From: Mycobacterium sp. DL592
Lineage (GTDB): Bacteria > Actinomycetota > Actinomycetes > Mycobacteriales > Mycobacteriaceae
NCBI RefSeq assembly: GCF_011694515.1
Contig: NZ_CP050192.1
Coordinates: 3,420,172 to 3,484,171, forward strand
DNA: 64,000 nucleotides
Direction of reading: 5' to 3'
The position numbers and the translations under genes are program-made. Positions within the stretch are counted from its first letter, which is position 1, and each line of letters begins with the position of its first letter. This document shows, in pieces, positions 1-8,848 of this stretch. A model generated the notes under the pieces. It had not been told where the DNA came from, searched no databases, and saw only the letters and a list, made by a program, of their open reading frames with translations.

Positions 1-797
1 GCGCCGGTGCGTCCGGTGGCCGGGTCCCGGGTGAATGCGACGCCGGTGCCGCTGGACTCCCCCAGATTCCCGAACACCATGGTGCAGATGTTGACCGCGG
101 TGCCCAGGTGCTGCGGAATCCGCTCCCTGCGCCGGTAGAGCCGGGCCCGGTCGGTGTTCCACGAGTCGAAGACGGCGTTGATCGCCATGTCGAGCTGTTC
201 GCGCGGATGCTGCGGGAACTCCTGACCGGAGTGCTCACGCACGGCGTCCTTGAAGGTGGTCACCAGCGCCTTGAGATCGTCGACGTCGAGGTCGAGATCG
301 CTGGAGACGCCTTTCGTCGACTTCGCCTTGTCGAGCGCATCGGAGAACACCTCGCCGGGCATCTCCAGCACGGTCTTGCCGAACATCTGCACCAGCCGGC
401 GGTAGGAATCCCAGGCGAATCGCTCGTCGCCGGACTCCTCGGCAAGTCCCTTCACGCTGGCGTCGTTGAGCCCGATGTTGAGCACCGTCTCCATCATCCC
501 GGGCATCGAGAACGCCGCCCCGGAGCGAACACTGACCAGCAGTGGGTCGTGCCGGTCGCCGAGGCGGCGGCCCAGGTTGTCCTCCAGCTGGCGCAGCGCC
601 ATCGTGACCTGCACCCGCAACTCGCCGGGCGCGCTGCCGTGGGCCAGATACTCCCGGCACGCCTCGGTGGTGATGGTGAAGCCGGGCGGCACCGGCAGCC
701 CGAGTTTGGTCATCTCGGCCAGGTTCGCGCCCTTGCCGCCCAGCAGGCCCTTCTGGTCTTTGTCGCCCTCGGTGAAGTCGTAGACGTATTTGGTCAT
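1..797 (-). CDS. ppdK: Pyruvate, phosphate dikinase, N-terminal part (cut by window edge)
   Basis: This is the first 265 residues of pyruvate, phosphate dikinase, which interconverts pyruvate plus ATP plus phosphate with phosphoenolpyruvate, AMP and pyrophosphate in the cytosol. The N-terminal nucleotide-binding part is visible: a GGKGANLAEMTKLGLPVPPG segment near residue 20 and the family signature SVRSGAAFSMPGMMETVLN near residue 107. The start ATG is preceded by AAGGAGAAC, an ideal ribosome binding site. The gene runs off the left edge, so the phosphohistidine and PEP-binding domains are not seen. It lies 105 bases downstream of the aldolase gene on the same strand and could be read through from that operon, although a role in pyruvate use would also fit independent transcription. 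Confidence 0.93.
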   Translation of the reverse strand, partial: MTKYVYDFTEGDKDQKGLLGGKGANLAEMTKLGLPVPPGFTITTEACREYLAHGSAPGELRVQVTMALRQLEDNLGRRLGDRHDPLLVSVRSGAAFSMPGMMETVLNIGLNDASVKGLAEESGDERFAWDSYRRLVQMFGKTVLEMPGEVFSDALDKAKSTKGVSSDLDLDVDDLKALVTTFKDAVREHSGQEFPQHPREQLDMAINAVFDSWNTDRARLYRRRERIPQHLGTAVNICTMVFGNLGESSGTGVAFTRDPATGRTG

Positions 798-811
798 CGG
801 AGTTCTCCTTG

Positions 812-832
812 CGGTTACCAAACGGTAAGCCG
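812..832. promoter_or_regulatory. Possible operator upstream of ppdK
   Basis: TTACC and GGTAA arms (815-819 and 824-828) flank AAAC. The dyad extends to CGG and CCG if one unpaired base is allowed on the right. It begins 15 bases before the ppdK start and touches its ribosome binding region, a position suited to a repressor site. The dyad is short, so chance is possible. Confidence 0.25.
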
Positions 833-873
833 AAAGGCGGGCTCACCGTGCCGGTTCGGCAGCCGCCGACGAA

Positions 874-929
874 CATGGTCGTGCCGTTGCCCCAACAATC
901 GATCATGGTGGCGCCGTTGCCCCAACAAT
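874..929. repeat. 30-bp-offset direct repeat over the aldolase stop codon
   Basis: Bases 874-899 and 904-929 are the same 26-base word with two mismatches (880/910 and 882/912). The right copy is the last codons plus stop of the aldolase gene (IVGATAPP then TGA); the left copy is an untranslated duplicate immediately downstream. It looks like a small tandem duplication with no evident function. Confidence 0.8.
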
Positions 930-1922
930 GTCGAGGGCGATGTCGACGAGCATGTCCTCCTGGCCGCCGATCATCCCGCGCCGGCCGGCTTCTTCGAGCA
1001 GAGTGCGGGTGTCGAGCCCGTAGCGTTCGGCGGCGGCCTCGGCGTGCCGCAGGAAGCTGGAGTAGACGCCGGCGTACCCCAGTGTCAGGGTTTCGCGGTC
1101 CACCCGGACCGGTCGGTCCTGCAGCGGACGGACCAGTTCGTCGGCGGCATCTTCGAGCGCGTGCAGGTCACAGCCGTGATTCCATCCTCTGCGGCTGGCC
1201 GCGGCGATGAACACCTCCAGCGGAGCGTTGCCCGCACCGGCGCCCATGCCGGCGAGTGAGGCGTCGACCCGGTTGGCGCCGTGTTCGACGGCGACCATCG
1301 AATTGGCCACGCCCAGTGAGAGGTTGTGGTGGGCGTGGATTCCGATTTCGGTTGTCGTATGCAGGGTCTGGCGCAGCGCGTCGACCCGTTCGGCCACATC
1401 GTGCATCAGCATGGCACCGCCGGAGTCGACGACGTAGACACAGCCGGCGCCGTAGCTTTCCATCAGCTTGGCCTGGGTGGCCAGCGCCACCGGTGTGGTC
1501 AGATGGCTCATCATCAGGAAGCCCACCGCGTCCATGCCGAGTTCCCTTGCCGCAGAGAGGTGTTCGGCCGCGATATCGGCTTCGGTGCAGTGCGTGGCCA
1601 CCCGCACCACCGCCGCCCCGGCGCGGTGTGCATCGTTGAGGTTTCGCACCGTCCCGATTCCCGGCAGCAGCAGTGTCGCGACTTTGGCTCGGCGCACCAC
1701 CGATGCCACGGCCTCGATCCACTCCAGGTCGGTGTGGGCGGCGAACCCGTAGTTGCATGTCGATCCGGCCAGTCCGTCGCCATGGGCCACCTCGATGGAG
1801 TCCACCCCGGCGGCGTCGAGCGCAGCGGCGATCGTCGCCACCTGGCCAGTGCTGTACTGGTGGCGCACGGCGTGCATACCGTCGCGCAGGGTGACGTCGC
1901 TGATGTAGAGATCGCCGGTCAT
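903..1922 (-). CDS. 4-hydroxy-2-oxovalerate aldolase (MhpE/HsaF/BphI type)
   Basis: A 339-residue DRE-TIM aldolase that splits 4-hydroxy-2-oxo acids to pyruvate and an aldehyde, the last-but-one step of meta-cleavage pathways. The start shows [15 protein letters not shown] (catalytic Arg, metal-binding Asp and the active-site His), and [15 protein letters not shown] supplies the metal-binding histidines. Length matches BphI/HsaF. The ATG overlaps the stop of the acetaldehyde dehydrogenase gene by ATGA, as expected for the two subunits of the aldolase-dehydrogenase channelling complex. The C-terminal end carries the 26-base duplicated word. Whether the natural aldehyde is acetaldehyde or propanal cannot be judged. 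Confidence 0.93.
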   Translation of the reverse strand: MTGDLYISDVTLRDGMHAVRHQYSTGQVATIAAALDAAGVDSIEVAHGDGLAGSTCNYGFAAHTDLEWIEAVASVVRRAKVATLLLPGIGTVRNLNDAHRAGAAVVRVATHCTEADIAAEHLSAARELGMDAVGFLMMSHLTTPVALATQAKLMESYGAGCVYVVDSGGAMLMHDVAERVDALRQTLHTTTEIGIHAHHNLSLGVANSMVAVEHGANRVDASLAGMGAGAGNAPLEVFIAAASRRGWNHGCDLHALEDAADELVRPLQDRPVRVDRETLTLGYAGVYSSFLRHAEAAAERYGLDTRTLLEEAGRRGMIGGQEDMLVDIALDIVGATAPP

Positions 1923-2875
1923 AGCGTGGCTCCGGTGGTGCGGGCGGCGTGGCTGGCGATGCGTTCGGCGGTGTCCTTGGCCGCCGAGGTCATGATGTCG
2001 AGGTTGCCTGCGTAGGCCGGCAGGTAGTGCGCCGCACCGGCCACCTCGAGCAGCACGGTGACCCGGGTGCCGACGAACTTTCCGGTCTCGGGGATGACCA
2101 GTGCGTCGTCGGGGCCGAACGTCTCGAACTGCGGGCGTGCCTTGAGGCGATACCCGGGCACGTAGGCCTGAACCTTCTCGACCATCGCCTCGACGGAACG
2201 CTCGATCGCAGGAGCGTCGACATCGCCGTCGACCAGGCAGTAGACCGTGTTGCGCATCATGATCGGCGGATCGGCCGGGTTGAGGATCATCAGCGCCCGG
2301 CCGCGCTGCGCTCCGCCGACGGTGCACAAGGCTGCGGAGGTGGTTTCGGTGAATTCGTCGATACTGGCCCGGGTCCCGGGGCCGGCCGACTTCGCCGAGA
2401 TCGACGAGACGATCTCGGCGTAGGAGACGACGCCGACCGCGCTGACCGCCGAGACGATCGGGACGGTGGCCTGCCCACCACAGGTGACCATGTTGAGGTT
2501 GGGTGCGTCGAGGTGGTCCTCGAGGTTGACCGTCGGAACGCAGTACGGTCCGACGGCGGCCGGGGTGAGGTCCAGCACGCGGACCCCGGTGTCGCGGAGC
2601 CTGGCCCAGTTGGACCGGTGTGCCGCTGCCGAGGTGGCGTCGAAGACGAGCTTGATATCGGCGAAGCCGGGCATCGCCAGCAGTCCGTCGACCCCGTCGG
2701 CGGTGGTCGCCACACCCATGCGCTGGGCGCGCGCCACACCGTCGGAGTTCGGGTCGATACCGACCATCGCCCCCATCGTCAGCGGCCCGTCGCTGCGCAG
2801 GATCTTGATCATCAGATCGGTGCCGATATTGCCCGAGCCGATGATCGCCACCGGCCAGTTCTGTTGTGAGGTCAC
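1919..2875 (-). CDS. Acetaldehyde dehydrogenase, CoA-acylating (MhpF/HsaG/BphJ type)
   Basis: A 318-residue enzyme that oxidises the aldehyde released by the partner aldolase to acyl-CoA with NAD+ and CoA. The N-terminal Rossmann motif [12 protein letters not shown] and the catalytic cysteine in [13 protein letters not shown] (about residue 128) are both present. It overlaps the aldolase gene by four bases and follows the hydratase gene by only a few bases, giving the order hydratase, dehydrogenase, aldolase. Length and motifs match the family throughout. It acts in the cytosol as a complex with the aldolase. Confidence 0.94.
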   Translation of the reverse strand: MTSQQNWPVAIIGSGNIGTDLMIKILRSDGPLTMGAMVGIDPNSDGVARAQRMGVATTADGVDGLLAMPGFADIKLVFDATSAAAHRSNWARLRDTGVRVLDLTPAAVGPYCVPTVNLEDHLDAPNLNMVTCGGQATVPIVSAVSAVGVVSYAEIVSSISAKSAGPGTRASIDEFTETTSAALCTVGGAQRGRALMILNPADPPIMMRNTVYCLVDGDVDAPAIERSVEAMVEKVQAYVPGYRLKARPQFETFGPDDALVIPETGKFVGTRVTVLLEVAGAAHYLPAYAGNLDIMTSAAKDTAERIASHAARTTGATL

Positions 2876-2883
2876 GGTTTTCC

Positions 2884-3672
2884 TCAGGTGAAGGTCAGCG
2901 ACACGGTGCCAAGGCCGCTGATGGTGGCCGACGCGGCGTCGCCGGATTCGACAAACGCCGCGGTGGTGAACGAACCGGACATGACGAACTGGCCGGCGGC
3001 GATCTGTGTTCCGAACGGTGCCAGTGCGTTGGCCAGCCAGGCCACTGCGGCGGCCGGATCGCCCAGCACAGCTGCGCCCAACCCGGAATCGATTTCAGTT
3101 CCATTGAGCTGCAAGGACGCCCGCGCGCCCACGAGATCGACGTCGGCGCCGAATGGCACCCACTCTCCGAGGACCACCGCGCCCGAACTGGCGTTGTCGG
3201 CGACGGTGTCGCGCAGCGTCAGCTTCCAGTCGGCGATCCGGCTGTCGACGATCTCGAGTGCGACGGCCACCGCCTCGGTCGCGGCGCGGACGTCGGCAGC
3301 GGTCACACCCGGGCCGCGCAGAGGTGCGCCCAACAGGAATGCGACTTCCGGCTCGACGCGGGGTGCACAGAACCGGTGGCGGGGTACCGCTGCACCGTGC
3401 GCCACCACCATGTCGTCAAGGATGTAGCCGAAGTCGGGTTCATCGACTCCGAGCAGCGTTTGCATCGGTTCCGACGTCAGGCCGATCTTGTGGCCGACGA
3501 GAGTATTGCCGGCGCGCAGCCGGCGGGCCAGGTTAACCTGCTGGACGGCGTAGGCGTCGGCGAGGTCCATCCCCGGATACCGCTCGGTCAGTGGCGCGAT
3601 CGGCGCGCGGTCAACGTCGGCGGCGAACAACAGCTCAGCGGCCTCGTCGAGGGTCGCGCTGCGCAGTCCCAT
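2884..3672 (-). CDS. 2-hydroxypenta-2,4-dienoate hydratase (MhpD/HsaE type)
   Basis: A 262-residue fumarylacetoacetase-fold hydratase that adds water to 2-hydroxypenta-2,4-dienoate (or an alkyl homologue) to give 4-hydroxy-2-oxovalerate, the substrate of the next enzyme in the operon. The acidic metal ligands of the family are seen in EPEVAFLLG and VALEIVDSR. The start ATG shares one base with the TetR stop (TGATG), so it is the second gene of a TetR-hydratase-dehydrogenase-aldolase operon. The same set exists in steroid (Hsa) and phenylpropionate (Mhp) pathways; the divergent MhpA-like hydroxylase favours the latter. Confidence 0.92.
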   Translation of the reverse strand: MGLRSATLDEAAELLFAADVDRAPIAPLTERYPGMDLADAYAVQQVNLARRLRAGNTLVGHKIGLTSEPMQTLLGVDEPDFGYILDDMVVAHGAAVPRHRFCAPRVEPEVAFLLGAPLRGPGVTAADVRAATEAVAVALEIVDSRIADWKLTLRDTVADNASSGAVVLGEWVPFGADVDLVGARASLQLNGTEIDSGLGAAVLGDPAAAVAWLANALAPFGTQIAAGQFVMSGSFTTAAFVESGDAASATISGLGTVSLTFT

Positions 3673-4304
3673 CAGTTCTCGTTCTCCTGGATCATCCGCA
3701 ACGCGGTGTCGTAGATCGCCTGGCCGTGGATCGCGAAGAGGGCACCCAGGTCCACGCTGTCGCCGCCGACCTCCTTGGCGATGAACAGCCCGTCAGCCCC
3801 GGCGATCGCGTAGGTCGCCAGCGCACGGGTCTGCGCATCGGTGAGGCCCGGGGCCAGGGCACCCAGGCTGCGAATCAGCGCGTCGAAGGCCTGGTCCCGG
3901 ACCTGGATGTACATCGCCCTGGCACGCGGCTCGACGGGGCGGCGCTCCAGCGCCAGCATCAGGCCGAGGCGCAGGAAGTCCGGCGAATCCGCCACCGCCT
4001 TGGCCGTGCCGGCAGCGACCTCCATCAGGCGTTCGCGGGCCACCAGGTCGTCAGGCAGCTGCCAGACCTTCAACCAGTTGCCGAAGCTGCGCTCGATCAC
4101 CGCGGCGATCAGGTCGTCCTTGTCTTTGAAGTGCCAGTAGATGGAGCTGGCCGGCAGCCCGCATTTGGCGCTGACCGCGCCGATGCTGGTGCCCTCGTAG
4201 CCGCGCTCGGCGGCGATCTCGGTGGCGGCGTCGAGGATGCGGGTGCGGGACTGTTCGCCGTCCGCTCTTCGCTGCCTGCGCTTGGGCTGCTCGTGTGTGG
4301 CCAT
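3672..4304 (-). CDS. TetR-family regulator of the meta-cleavage cluster
   Basis: About 210 residues. The N-terminal helix-turn-helix covers roughly residues 20-65 (ILDAATEIAAERGYEGTSIG, then LPASSIYWHFKDKDDLIAAV). I start it at the ATG encoding MATHEQPKRRQRR, which has AGGAATCG upstream, rather than at an upstream alternative that would run through the palindromic operator. It is the first gene of the leftward operon and divergent from the hydroxylase operon. The two arms share the GTAGCGATCGCTAC palindromes at 4326-4361. I infer a local repressor released by a pathway intermediate; the ligand is not readable. Confidence 0.88.
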   Translation of the reverse strand: MATHEQPKRRQRRADGEQSRTRILDAATEIAAERGYEGTSIGAVSAKCGLPASSIYWHFKDKDDLIAAVIERSFGNWLKVWQLPDDLVARERLMEVAAGTAKAVADSPDFLRLGLMLALERRPVEPRARAMYIQVRDQAFDALIRSLGALAPGLTDAQTRALATYAIAGADGLFIAKEVGGDSVDLGALFAIHGQAIYDTALRMIQENEN

Positions 4305-4325
4305 TCGATTCCTACCCCTTGACTC

Positions 4326-4361
4326 TGTAGCGATCGCTACATTACCGTAGCGATCACTACA
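4326..4361. promoter_or_regulatory. Double palindromic TetR operator between divergent operons
   Basis: TGTAGCGATCGCTACA at 4326-4341 is a perfect 16-bp palindrome. A second copy, CGTAGCGATCACTACA at 4346-4361, lies exactly 20 bp away (about two helical turns) with two imperfect base pairs. The pair sits between the TetR start (4304) and the hydroxylase start (4408), where one TetR dimer pair could silence both directions. Confidence 0.8.
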
Positions 4362-4407
4362 GAACAAGTCCCGGTCGACGACGACCGGATGACGAAGAGA
4401 GACAGCC

Positions 4408-5985
4408 ATGAGCTCAACGCATGACGCCTACGACGTCGCGATCGTCGGCTACGGCCCGGTGGGTGCCACCGCCGCCAACCTGCTCGGCCAGATGGGCCTC
4501 AACGTCGTCGTCATCGAACGCGACCCCGATATCTATTTCCGGGCCCGCGCGATCTCCACGGACGAAGAGGTCATGCGCGTCTGGCAGCAGGTCGGCCTGT
4601 CCGACCGGCTCAACGCCGATATGCAGCCCGGAGCGGGCGCCAACTTCGTCGACGCCGACGGCGTGAGCATCGTGAAACTGCAGCCCGTCGACCGCGGCAA
4701 CGGCCACCCGCCGCAGCAGTTCATCTACCAGCCCGCGGTGGACAAGGCGCTGCGCGAGGGCGTCGACCGCTTTCCTAACGTCTCGATCCTGCTCGAGCAC
4801 GAGTGCCTGCGAGTCATCCAGCACCCCGACTGCGCCGAACTCATGCTCGCCGACCTGACCACAGACGAGTTCAAACGCATTCGCGCCACCTACGTGATCG
4901 CCGCCGACGGCGGGTCCAGCGCGATTCGCGGCCAACTGGGCATCGGGTTCGGCGGCCGCACCTTCTCGGAACGCTGGATCGTCATCGATACCAAGGTTCT
5001 CCAGGAATGGCCCGGACACGACAGGCTGCGCTTCCACTGCAATCCCGCCCGGCCAACCGTCGACTGCCCGACTCCCCTGGGCCACCATCGCTGGGAGTTC
5101 CCGATGCGAGACGAAGAAGACGACAAGGATCTGCTCACCGACGAGGCCATCTGGAAGGTCCTCACCGACCAGGGCATCACCAAGGCGAACGTCGAGATCA
5201 TCGGGTTCGCCTGCTACAGCCACCACGTACGGTTCGCCGACCGGTGGCGGGTCGGCCGGGTCTTCCTGGCCGGCGATGCCGCACACGCGATGCCGCCGTG
5301 GATCGGCCAGGGCATGTGCGCCGGAGTGCGCGACGTCGCGAACCTGTGCTGGAAACTGCAAGCCGTCATCTCGGGGTCGCTGCCCGAATCGGTGCTCGAC
5401 ACCTACCAGGCCGAGCGACTGCCGCACGTCAAGGAGGTCACCAACCGCGCGGTGAAGGTCGGCAAGATCATCGTCGATCGCAATCCCCTGCGCGCCAAGG
5501 TGCGTCGGCAGTTCTTCCGCACCGCGACCAAAGTTCCGGGTTTCGAAACCTGGCTGCGCAACAACCGATGGCTGCCGCCCGCTCGGTACGGGTCGGGACT
5601 GCTGGCCCGCAACGGCAATCCCGCGGCCGGGTGGCTGATCCCCCAGCCGTGGGTCATCGACGCCAACGGTGACCGTGTCCGGTTCGACGATGTCGTCGGC
5701 GGCACGTGGACGGTGTTGCACACCGGTGCCGACAGGGCTTCGCAGGCGTGGCGTTCGGCCGGAGTGCCGGTCATCGCCATCGCTGCGCCAGGCAGCTCTC
5801 CCGGCGTCGGCCGGATTGTCGACTGCGACGGCACGCTGACCCGCTGGCTGGCGGACAAGAAGTCGTCGGTCATCGCCTTGCGCCCAGACGGATTCGTCTA
5901 TGCCGGTGGCACCACCGACAAACCGCTACCTCCTCCGCCGGCGGGATTCACCGCGGCGGCCAACCGAGTAAAGGATCACGCATGA
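4408..5985 (+). CDS. MhpA-like FAD-dependent aromatic hydroxylase
   Basis: A 525-residue class A flavoprotein monooxygenase that, by family, uses NAD(P)H and O2 to hydroxylate a phenolic acid to a catechol. Dinucleotide-binding VAIVGYGPVGATAANLLGQM opens the protein; a DGGSSAIRG segment sits near residue 170 and the second FAD motif RVFLAGDAAHAMPPWIGQG near residue 285. The text is alignable by eye with E. coli MhpA, for example LLGQMG, FRARAI and YQPAVDKALREGVDRFPNV. It is the first gene of the rightward operon and overlaps the hydrolase by ATGA. The substrate is probably a hydroxyphenylpropionate-like acid, but another phenol is possible. Confidence 0.87.
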   Translation: MSSTHDAYDVAIVGYGPVGATAANLLGQMGLNVVVIERDPDIYFRARAISTDEEVMRVWQQVGLSDRLNADMQPGAGANFVDADGVSIVKLQPVDRGNGHPPQQFIYQPAVDKALREGVDRFPNVSILLEHECLRVIQHPDCAELMLADLTTDEFKRIRATYVIAADGGSSAIRGQLGIGFGGRTFSERWIVIDTKVLQEWPGHDRLRFHCNPARPTVDCPTPLGHHRWEFPMRDEEDDKDLLTDEAIWKVLTDQGITKANVEIIGFACYSHHVRFADRWRVGRVFLAGDAAHAMPPWIGQGMCAGVRDVANLCWKLQAVISGSLPESVLDTYQAERLPHVKEVTNRAVKVGKIIVDRNPLRAKVRRQFFRTATKVPGFETWLRNNRWLPPARYGSGLLARNGNPAAGWLIPQPWVIDANGDRVRFDDVVGGTWTVLHTGADRASQAWRSAGVPVIAIAAPGSSPGVGRIVDCDGTLTRWLADKKSSVIALRPDGFVYAGGTTDKPLPPPPAGFTAAANRVKDHA

Positions 5986-6848
5986 CCACCACTGAGCTGA
6001 CCGAACGCGTCGTCACCGTCGGCGGCAGGCCGATCTTCGTCGCTGAAAAAGGCTCCGGCCCAGCGATTGTCATGTTGCACGGCGGCGGCCCGGGGGCATC
6101 CGGCGTGTCAAACTACGGTCGCAACATCGACGCGCTGGCCCAGGCCTACCGCGTCATCGTCCCCGATATGCCCGGGTACGGCCGCTCGGTCAAGCACGTC
6201 GACCACAGCGACCCGTTCGGCTACCTGGCCGATTCCATGCGTGGCCTGCTCGACGAATTGGGCATCGACACTGCCCATCTGGTCGGGAACTCATACGGCG
6301 GCGCTGCGGCCCTGCGCCTGGCGTTGGACACCCCGCACCGGGTGGGCAAGCTGGTGCTGATGGGGCCGGGCGGAATCGGAACCACCCGCGGCCTTCCGAC
6401 CGACGGGCTCAAGAGCCTGCTGTCCTACTATAGCGGCGAGGGACCGAGCCGGGAGAAGTTGGCCGCGTTCATCCGCACCTACCTGGTCTACGACGGCGCC
6501 GCCGTGCCCGACGAACTCATCGACCTGCGCTATCAGGCCTCGCTCGACCCCGAGGTCATGGCCAACCCGCCGCTGCAACGCCCTTCGGGACTGCGCACCC
6601 TGTTTCGCATGGACCTGACCCGCGACAAGCGGCTGCGGAACCTGCCCAACCCCACGCTTATTCTCTGGGGACGCGACGACAAGGTGAACCGGCCCTCTGG
6701 CGGCCCGATGCTGGTGAACCTCATGCCCAACGCCGAACTCGTCATGACCTCTCATACCGGCCACTGGATGCAGTGGGAGCGCGCCGAGTTCTTCAACGAG
6801 GTGGTCGCCGAATTCCTTTCCTCCACATCCCGATTGGCGATCTCATGA
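5982..6848 (+). CDS. Meta-cleavage product hydrolase (MhpC/BphD/HsaD-like)
   Basis: A 288-residue alpha/beta hydrolase cutting the C-C bond of the ring-cleavage product to a hydroxydienoate plus a carboxylic acid. Diagnostic features are the oxyanion loop HGGGPGASGVSNYGRN, the nucleophile Ser104 in GNSYGG, the acid in WGRDDKVN and the base in TGHWMQWE. The ATG overlaps the hydroxylase stop by four bases, and the gene overlaps the dioxygenase start by four more, so the three enzymes are translationally coupled. The hydroxydienoate it releases feeds the hydratase on the opposite strand. Exact substrate unknown. Confidence 0.9.
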   Translation: MTTTELTERVVTVGGRPIFVAEKGSGPAIVMLHGGGPGASGVSNYGRNIDALAQAYRVIVPDMPGYGRSVKHVDHSDPFGYLADSMRGLLDELGIDTAHLVGNSYGGAAALRLALDTPHRVGKLVLMGPGGIGTTRGLPTDGLKSLLSYYSGEGPSREKLAAFIRTYLVYDGAAVPDELIDLRYQASLDPEVMANPPLQRPSGLRTLFRMDLTRDKRLRNLPNPTLILWGRDDKVNRPSGGPMLVNLMPNAELVMTSHTGHWMQWERAEFFNEVVAEFLSSTSRLAIS

Positions 6849-7846
6849 CCGACATCTTCGGCAAGGTACACCTCGGCTATCTGGTCATCGAGACGCAGAA
6901 GTTCGACGACTGGCGCCGGTTCGGCCGCGATGGCATCGGCATGCATCTCGACGAGACGCTGCCCGATGTGGTGCGGTTCCGCCTCGACGACAATCCGTGC
7001 CGGGTCCTGTTGCAGCGCGGGCCCGCCGAGGATGCCACCGCCCTGGGCTGGGAACTCGACGACCACGCCACGTTCGACGTCATCGAGTCGCGCATCCGGA
7101 GCCATGGTGTTCCGGTCGTCGCGGGCTCGGCCGAAGACTCCGAGTTGCGTGGTGTGGAACGGTTCGCCCGCTTCCCCGGCCCCAACGGGCTGACTCAGGA
7201 GATCTACGTCAGCCCCCGCACGGCGTTCGAGCCGCTGCGGCTGGCCGCGGCGGGCGGGTTCGTCACCGGCACCGACGGCATGGGCCATGTGGCCATCGCG
7301 ACCAAGAAGCCGCACCAGATGCGCGGGTATTACAGCACGGTGTTCGATGCCCGGCTGTCGGACTACATCGACGAGACGATCAGCGGACTGAAGTTCAAGA
7401 TCCGCTTCCTACGCGTCAACGAACGTCACCACACCGTCGCGATCGCCGCGGTGAACCGGTTGCCGCTCAACCCGATTCGGACCAAGATCCAGCACTGCAA
7501 TGTTCAGGTCGCCGAACTCGACGATATGACGTCGGCCTATCAGCGGGTCAAGGAGCTGGGCTTCGACATGGCTCTGTCGGTGGGGCAGCACACCAACGAC
7601 AAGGAGCTGTCGTTCTATGCCGTGACACCCTCGGGTTTCGAGTGGGAGCTGGGCTGGAACCCGATCGTGGTCGACGAGTCAACGTGGGAGCCCACCACCC
7701 ACCAGGGCATCAGCATCTGGGGCCACACACCCGAGGGGCAGACGATCGTCGAGCTCTTCGAACGGTTCAAGACCGGAGCACAATCGGTCCTGCATCGCGA
7801 AGACCCGGTACCGGCACTCGCCGGCGCCGGAATTCAAGACGCCTAA
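6845..7846 (+). CDS. Type I extradiol (catechol 2,3-type) dioxygenase
   Basis: A 333-residue two-domain vicinal-oxygen-chelate protein that opens a catechol ring next to the diol. The C-terminal catalytic domain carries the iron ligands: His in GMGHVAIAT, His in KIQHCNVQV and Glu in GFEWELGW, with second-sphere His in ERHHTVAIA and Tyr in SFYAVTPSG. Unlike E. coli MhpB, which is a class III (LigB-type) enzyme, this is the VOC type, as in Rhodococcus hpp/ohp and in BphC/HsaC. It sits in the hydroxylase-hydrolase-dioxygenase operon and ends 19 bases before the amidohydrolase. Confidence 0.9.
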   Translation: MTDIFGKVHLGYLVIETQKFDDWRRFGRDGIGMHLDETLPDVVRFRLDDNPCRVLLQRGPAEDATALGWELDDHATFDVIESRIRSHGVPVVAGSAEDSELRGVERFARFPGPNGLTQEIYVSPRTAFEPLRLAAAGGFVTGTDGMGHVAIATKKPHQMRGYYSTVFDARLSDYIDETISGLKFKIRFLRVNERHHTVAIAAVNRLPLNPIRTKIQHCNVQVAELDDMTSAYQRVKELGFDMALSVGQHTNDKELSFYAVTPSGFEWELGWNPIVVDESTWEPTTHQGISIWGHTPEGQTIVELFERFKTGAQSVLHREDPVPALAGAGIQDA

Positions 7847-7865
7847 GGACAAAGGAGTCCCCATC

Positions 7866-8843
7866 ATGACCGCACCGAACCGCATCGACGTCCACCAGCA
7901 TCTGTTACCGCCGCCCTACGTCGACTGGCTGCGGAAGAACGGCATCGCCGACGCGGGCGGACGCGATCTGCCGGACTGGAGCGCCGGGGCCGCACTGGAG
8001 CTGATGGACCAGATCGGCACCGCCACCGCGATCCTGTCGGTCTCGACACCGGGGACCGGACCGGCCGCCAGCGCGCAGGAGGCAGTCCGAGTGGCCCGTG
8101 AGGTCAATGACTTCTCCGCGGAACTGGCCAAGGACAACCCCGAGCGGTTCGGCTTCTTCGCCACCGTCCCCCTCCCGCACATCGACGGGGCGCTGACCGA
8201 AACAGCCAGGGCTCTCGACGATCTCGGCGCCGACGGGGTGGTGCTGATCGCCAATACCAACGGCACCTACCTCGGGCAGCCCGAGCACGAGAAGCTGTTC
8301 GCCGAACTCGACCGCCGACATGCAGTCGTCTTCATCCACCCTGCCGAGCTGCCCGGCCCGACGGTCGAGGGCATCCCGCCGTTCGCCGCGGACTTCCTGC
8401 TCGACACCACCAGAGCGGCGTTCCTGTTGGTCCGCAACGGCATCCGGCACCGCTACCCCAATATCAGGTTCATCCTCAGCCACGCCGGCGGCTTCGTCCC
8501 CTATGCGGCGTACCGAATGGCCCTGCAGATATTCGGCGAGAGCCTGCAGCAGAGCCAGGATCTCACCCAGATGCCCGGTGATGTCGCCGGCCGCAGCCTC
8601 GACGACGTCCTCGCCGATTTCTCCGGCTTCTACTTCGACATCGCCCTGTCCGGCAGTCCATCGGCGTTACCGAGCCTGCTCGCGTTCGCCGACCCCGGAC
8701 ACGTCCTGTTCGGCAGCGACTTCCCCTTCGCACCCCCGGTGGTGGTCCAGTACTTCACCGCCACCGGTGATGCCTACGTCGACGCCGATCACGCCGCCGT
8801 CAATCGCACTAACGCGTTGCCACTGTTCCCGCGGCTGGCGTAA
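7866..8843 (+). CDS. Amidohydrolase-superfamily protein (ACMSD-like)
   Basis: A 325-residue TIM-barrel metalloenzyme with the HxH pair in RIDVHQHLLPP (residues 10 and 12), further ligands in FIHPAELPG and ILSHAGGF, and the terminal Asp in LFGSDFPFAPP. The pattern is that of the ACMSD/5-carboxyvanillate decarboxylase group, so a non-oxidative decarboxylase or a C-C hydrolase acting on a pathway intermediate is likely. AAAGGAGTCCCCATC gives a strong ribosome binding site. It is the last gene of the rightward operon and is not part of the standard mhp set, so its substrate is the least certain step here. Confidence 0.8.
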   Translation: MTAPNRIDVHQHLLPPPYVDWLRKNGIADAGGRDLPDWSAGAALELMDQIGTATAILSVSTPGTGPAASAQEAVRVAREVNDFSAELAKDNPERFGFFATVPLPHIDGALTETARALDDLGADGVVLIANTNGTYLGQPEHEKLFAELDRRHAVVFIHPAELPGPTVEGIPPFAADFLLDTTRAAFLLVRNGIRHRYPNIRFILSHAGGFVPYAAYRMALQIFGESLQQSQDLTQMPGDVAGRSLDDVLADFSGFYFDIALSGSPSALPSLLAFADPGHVLFGSDFPFAPPVVVQYFTATGDAYVDADHAAVNRTNALPLFPRLA

Positions 8844-8848
8844 GGACG

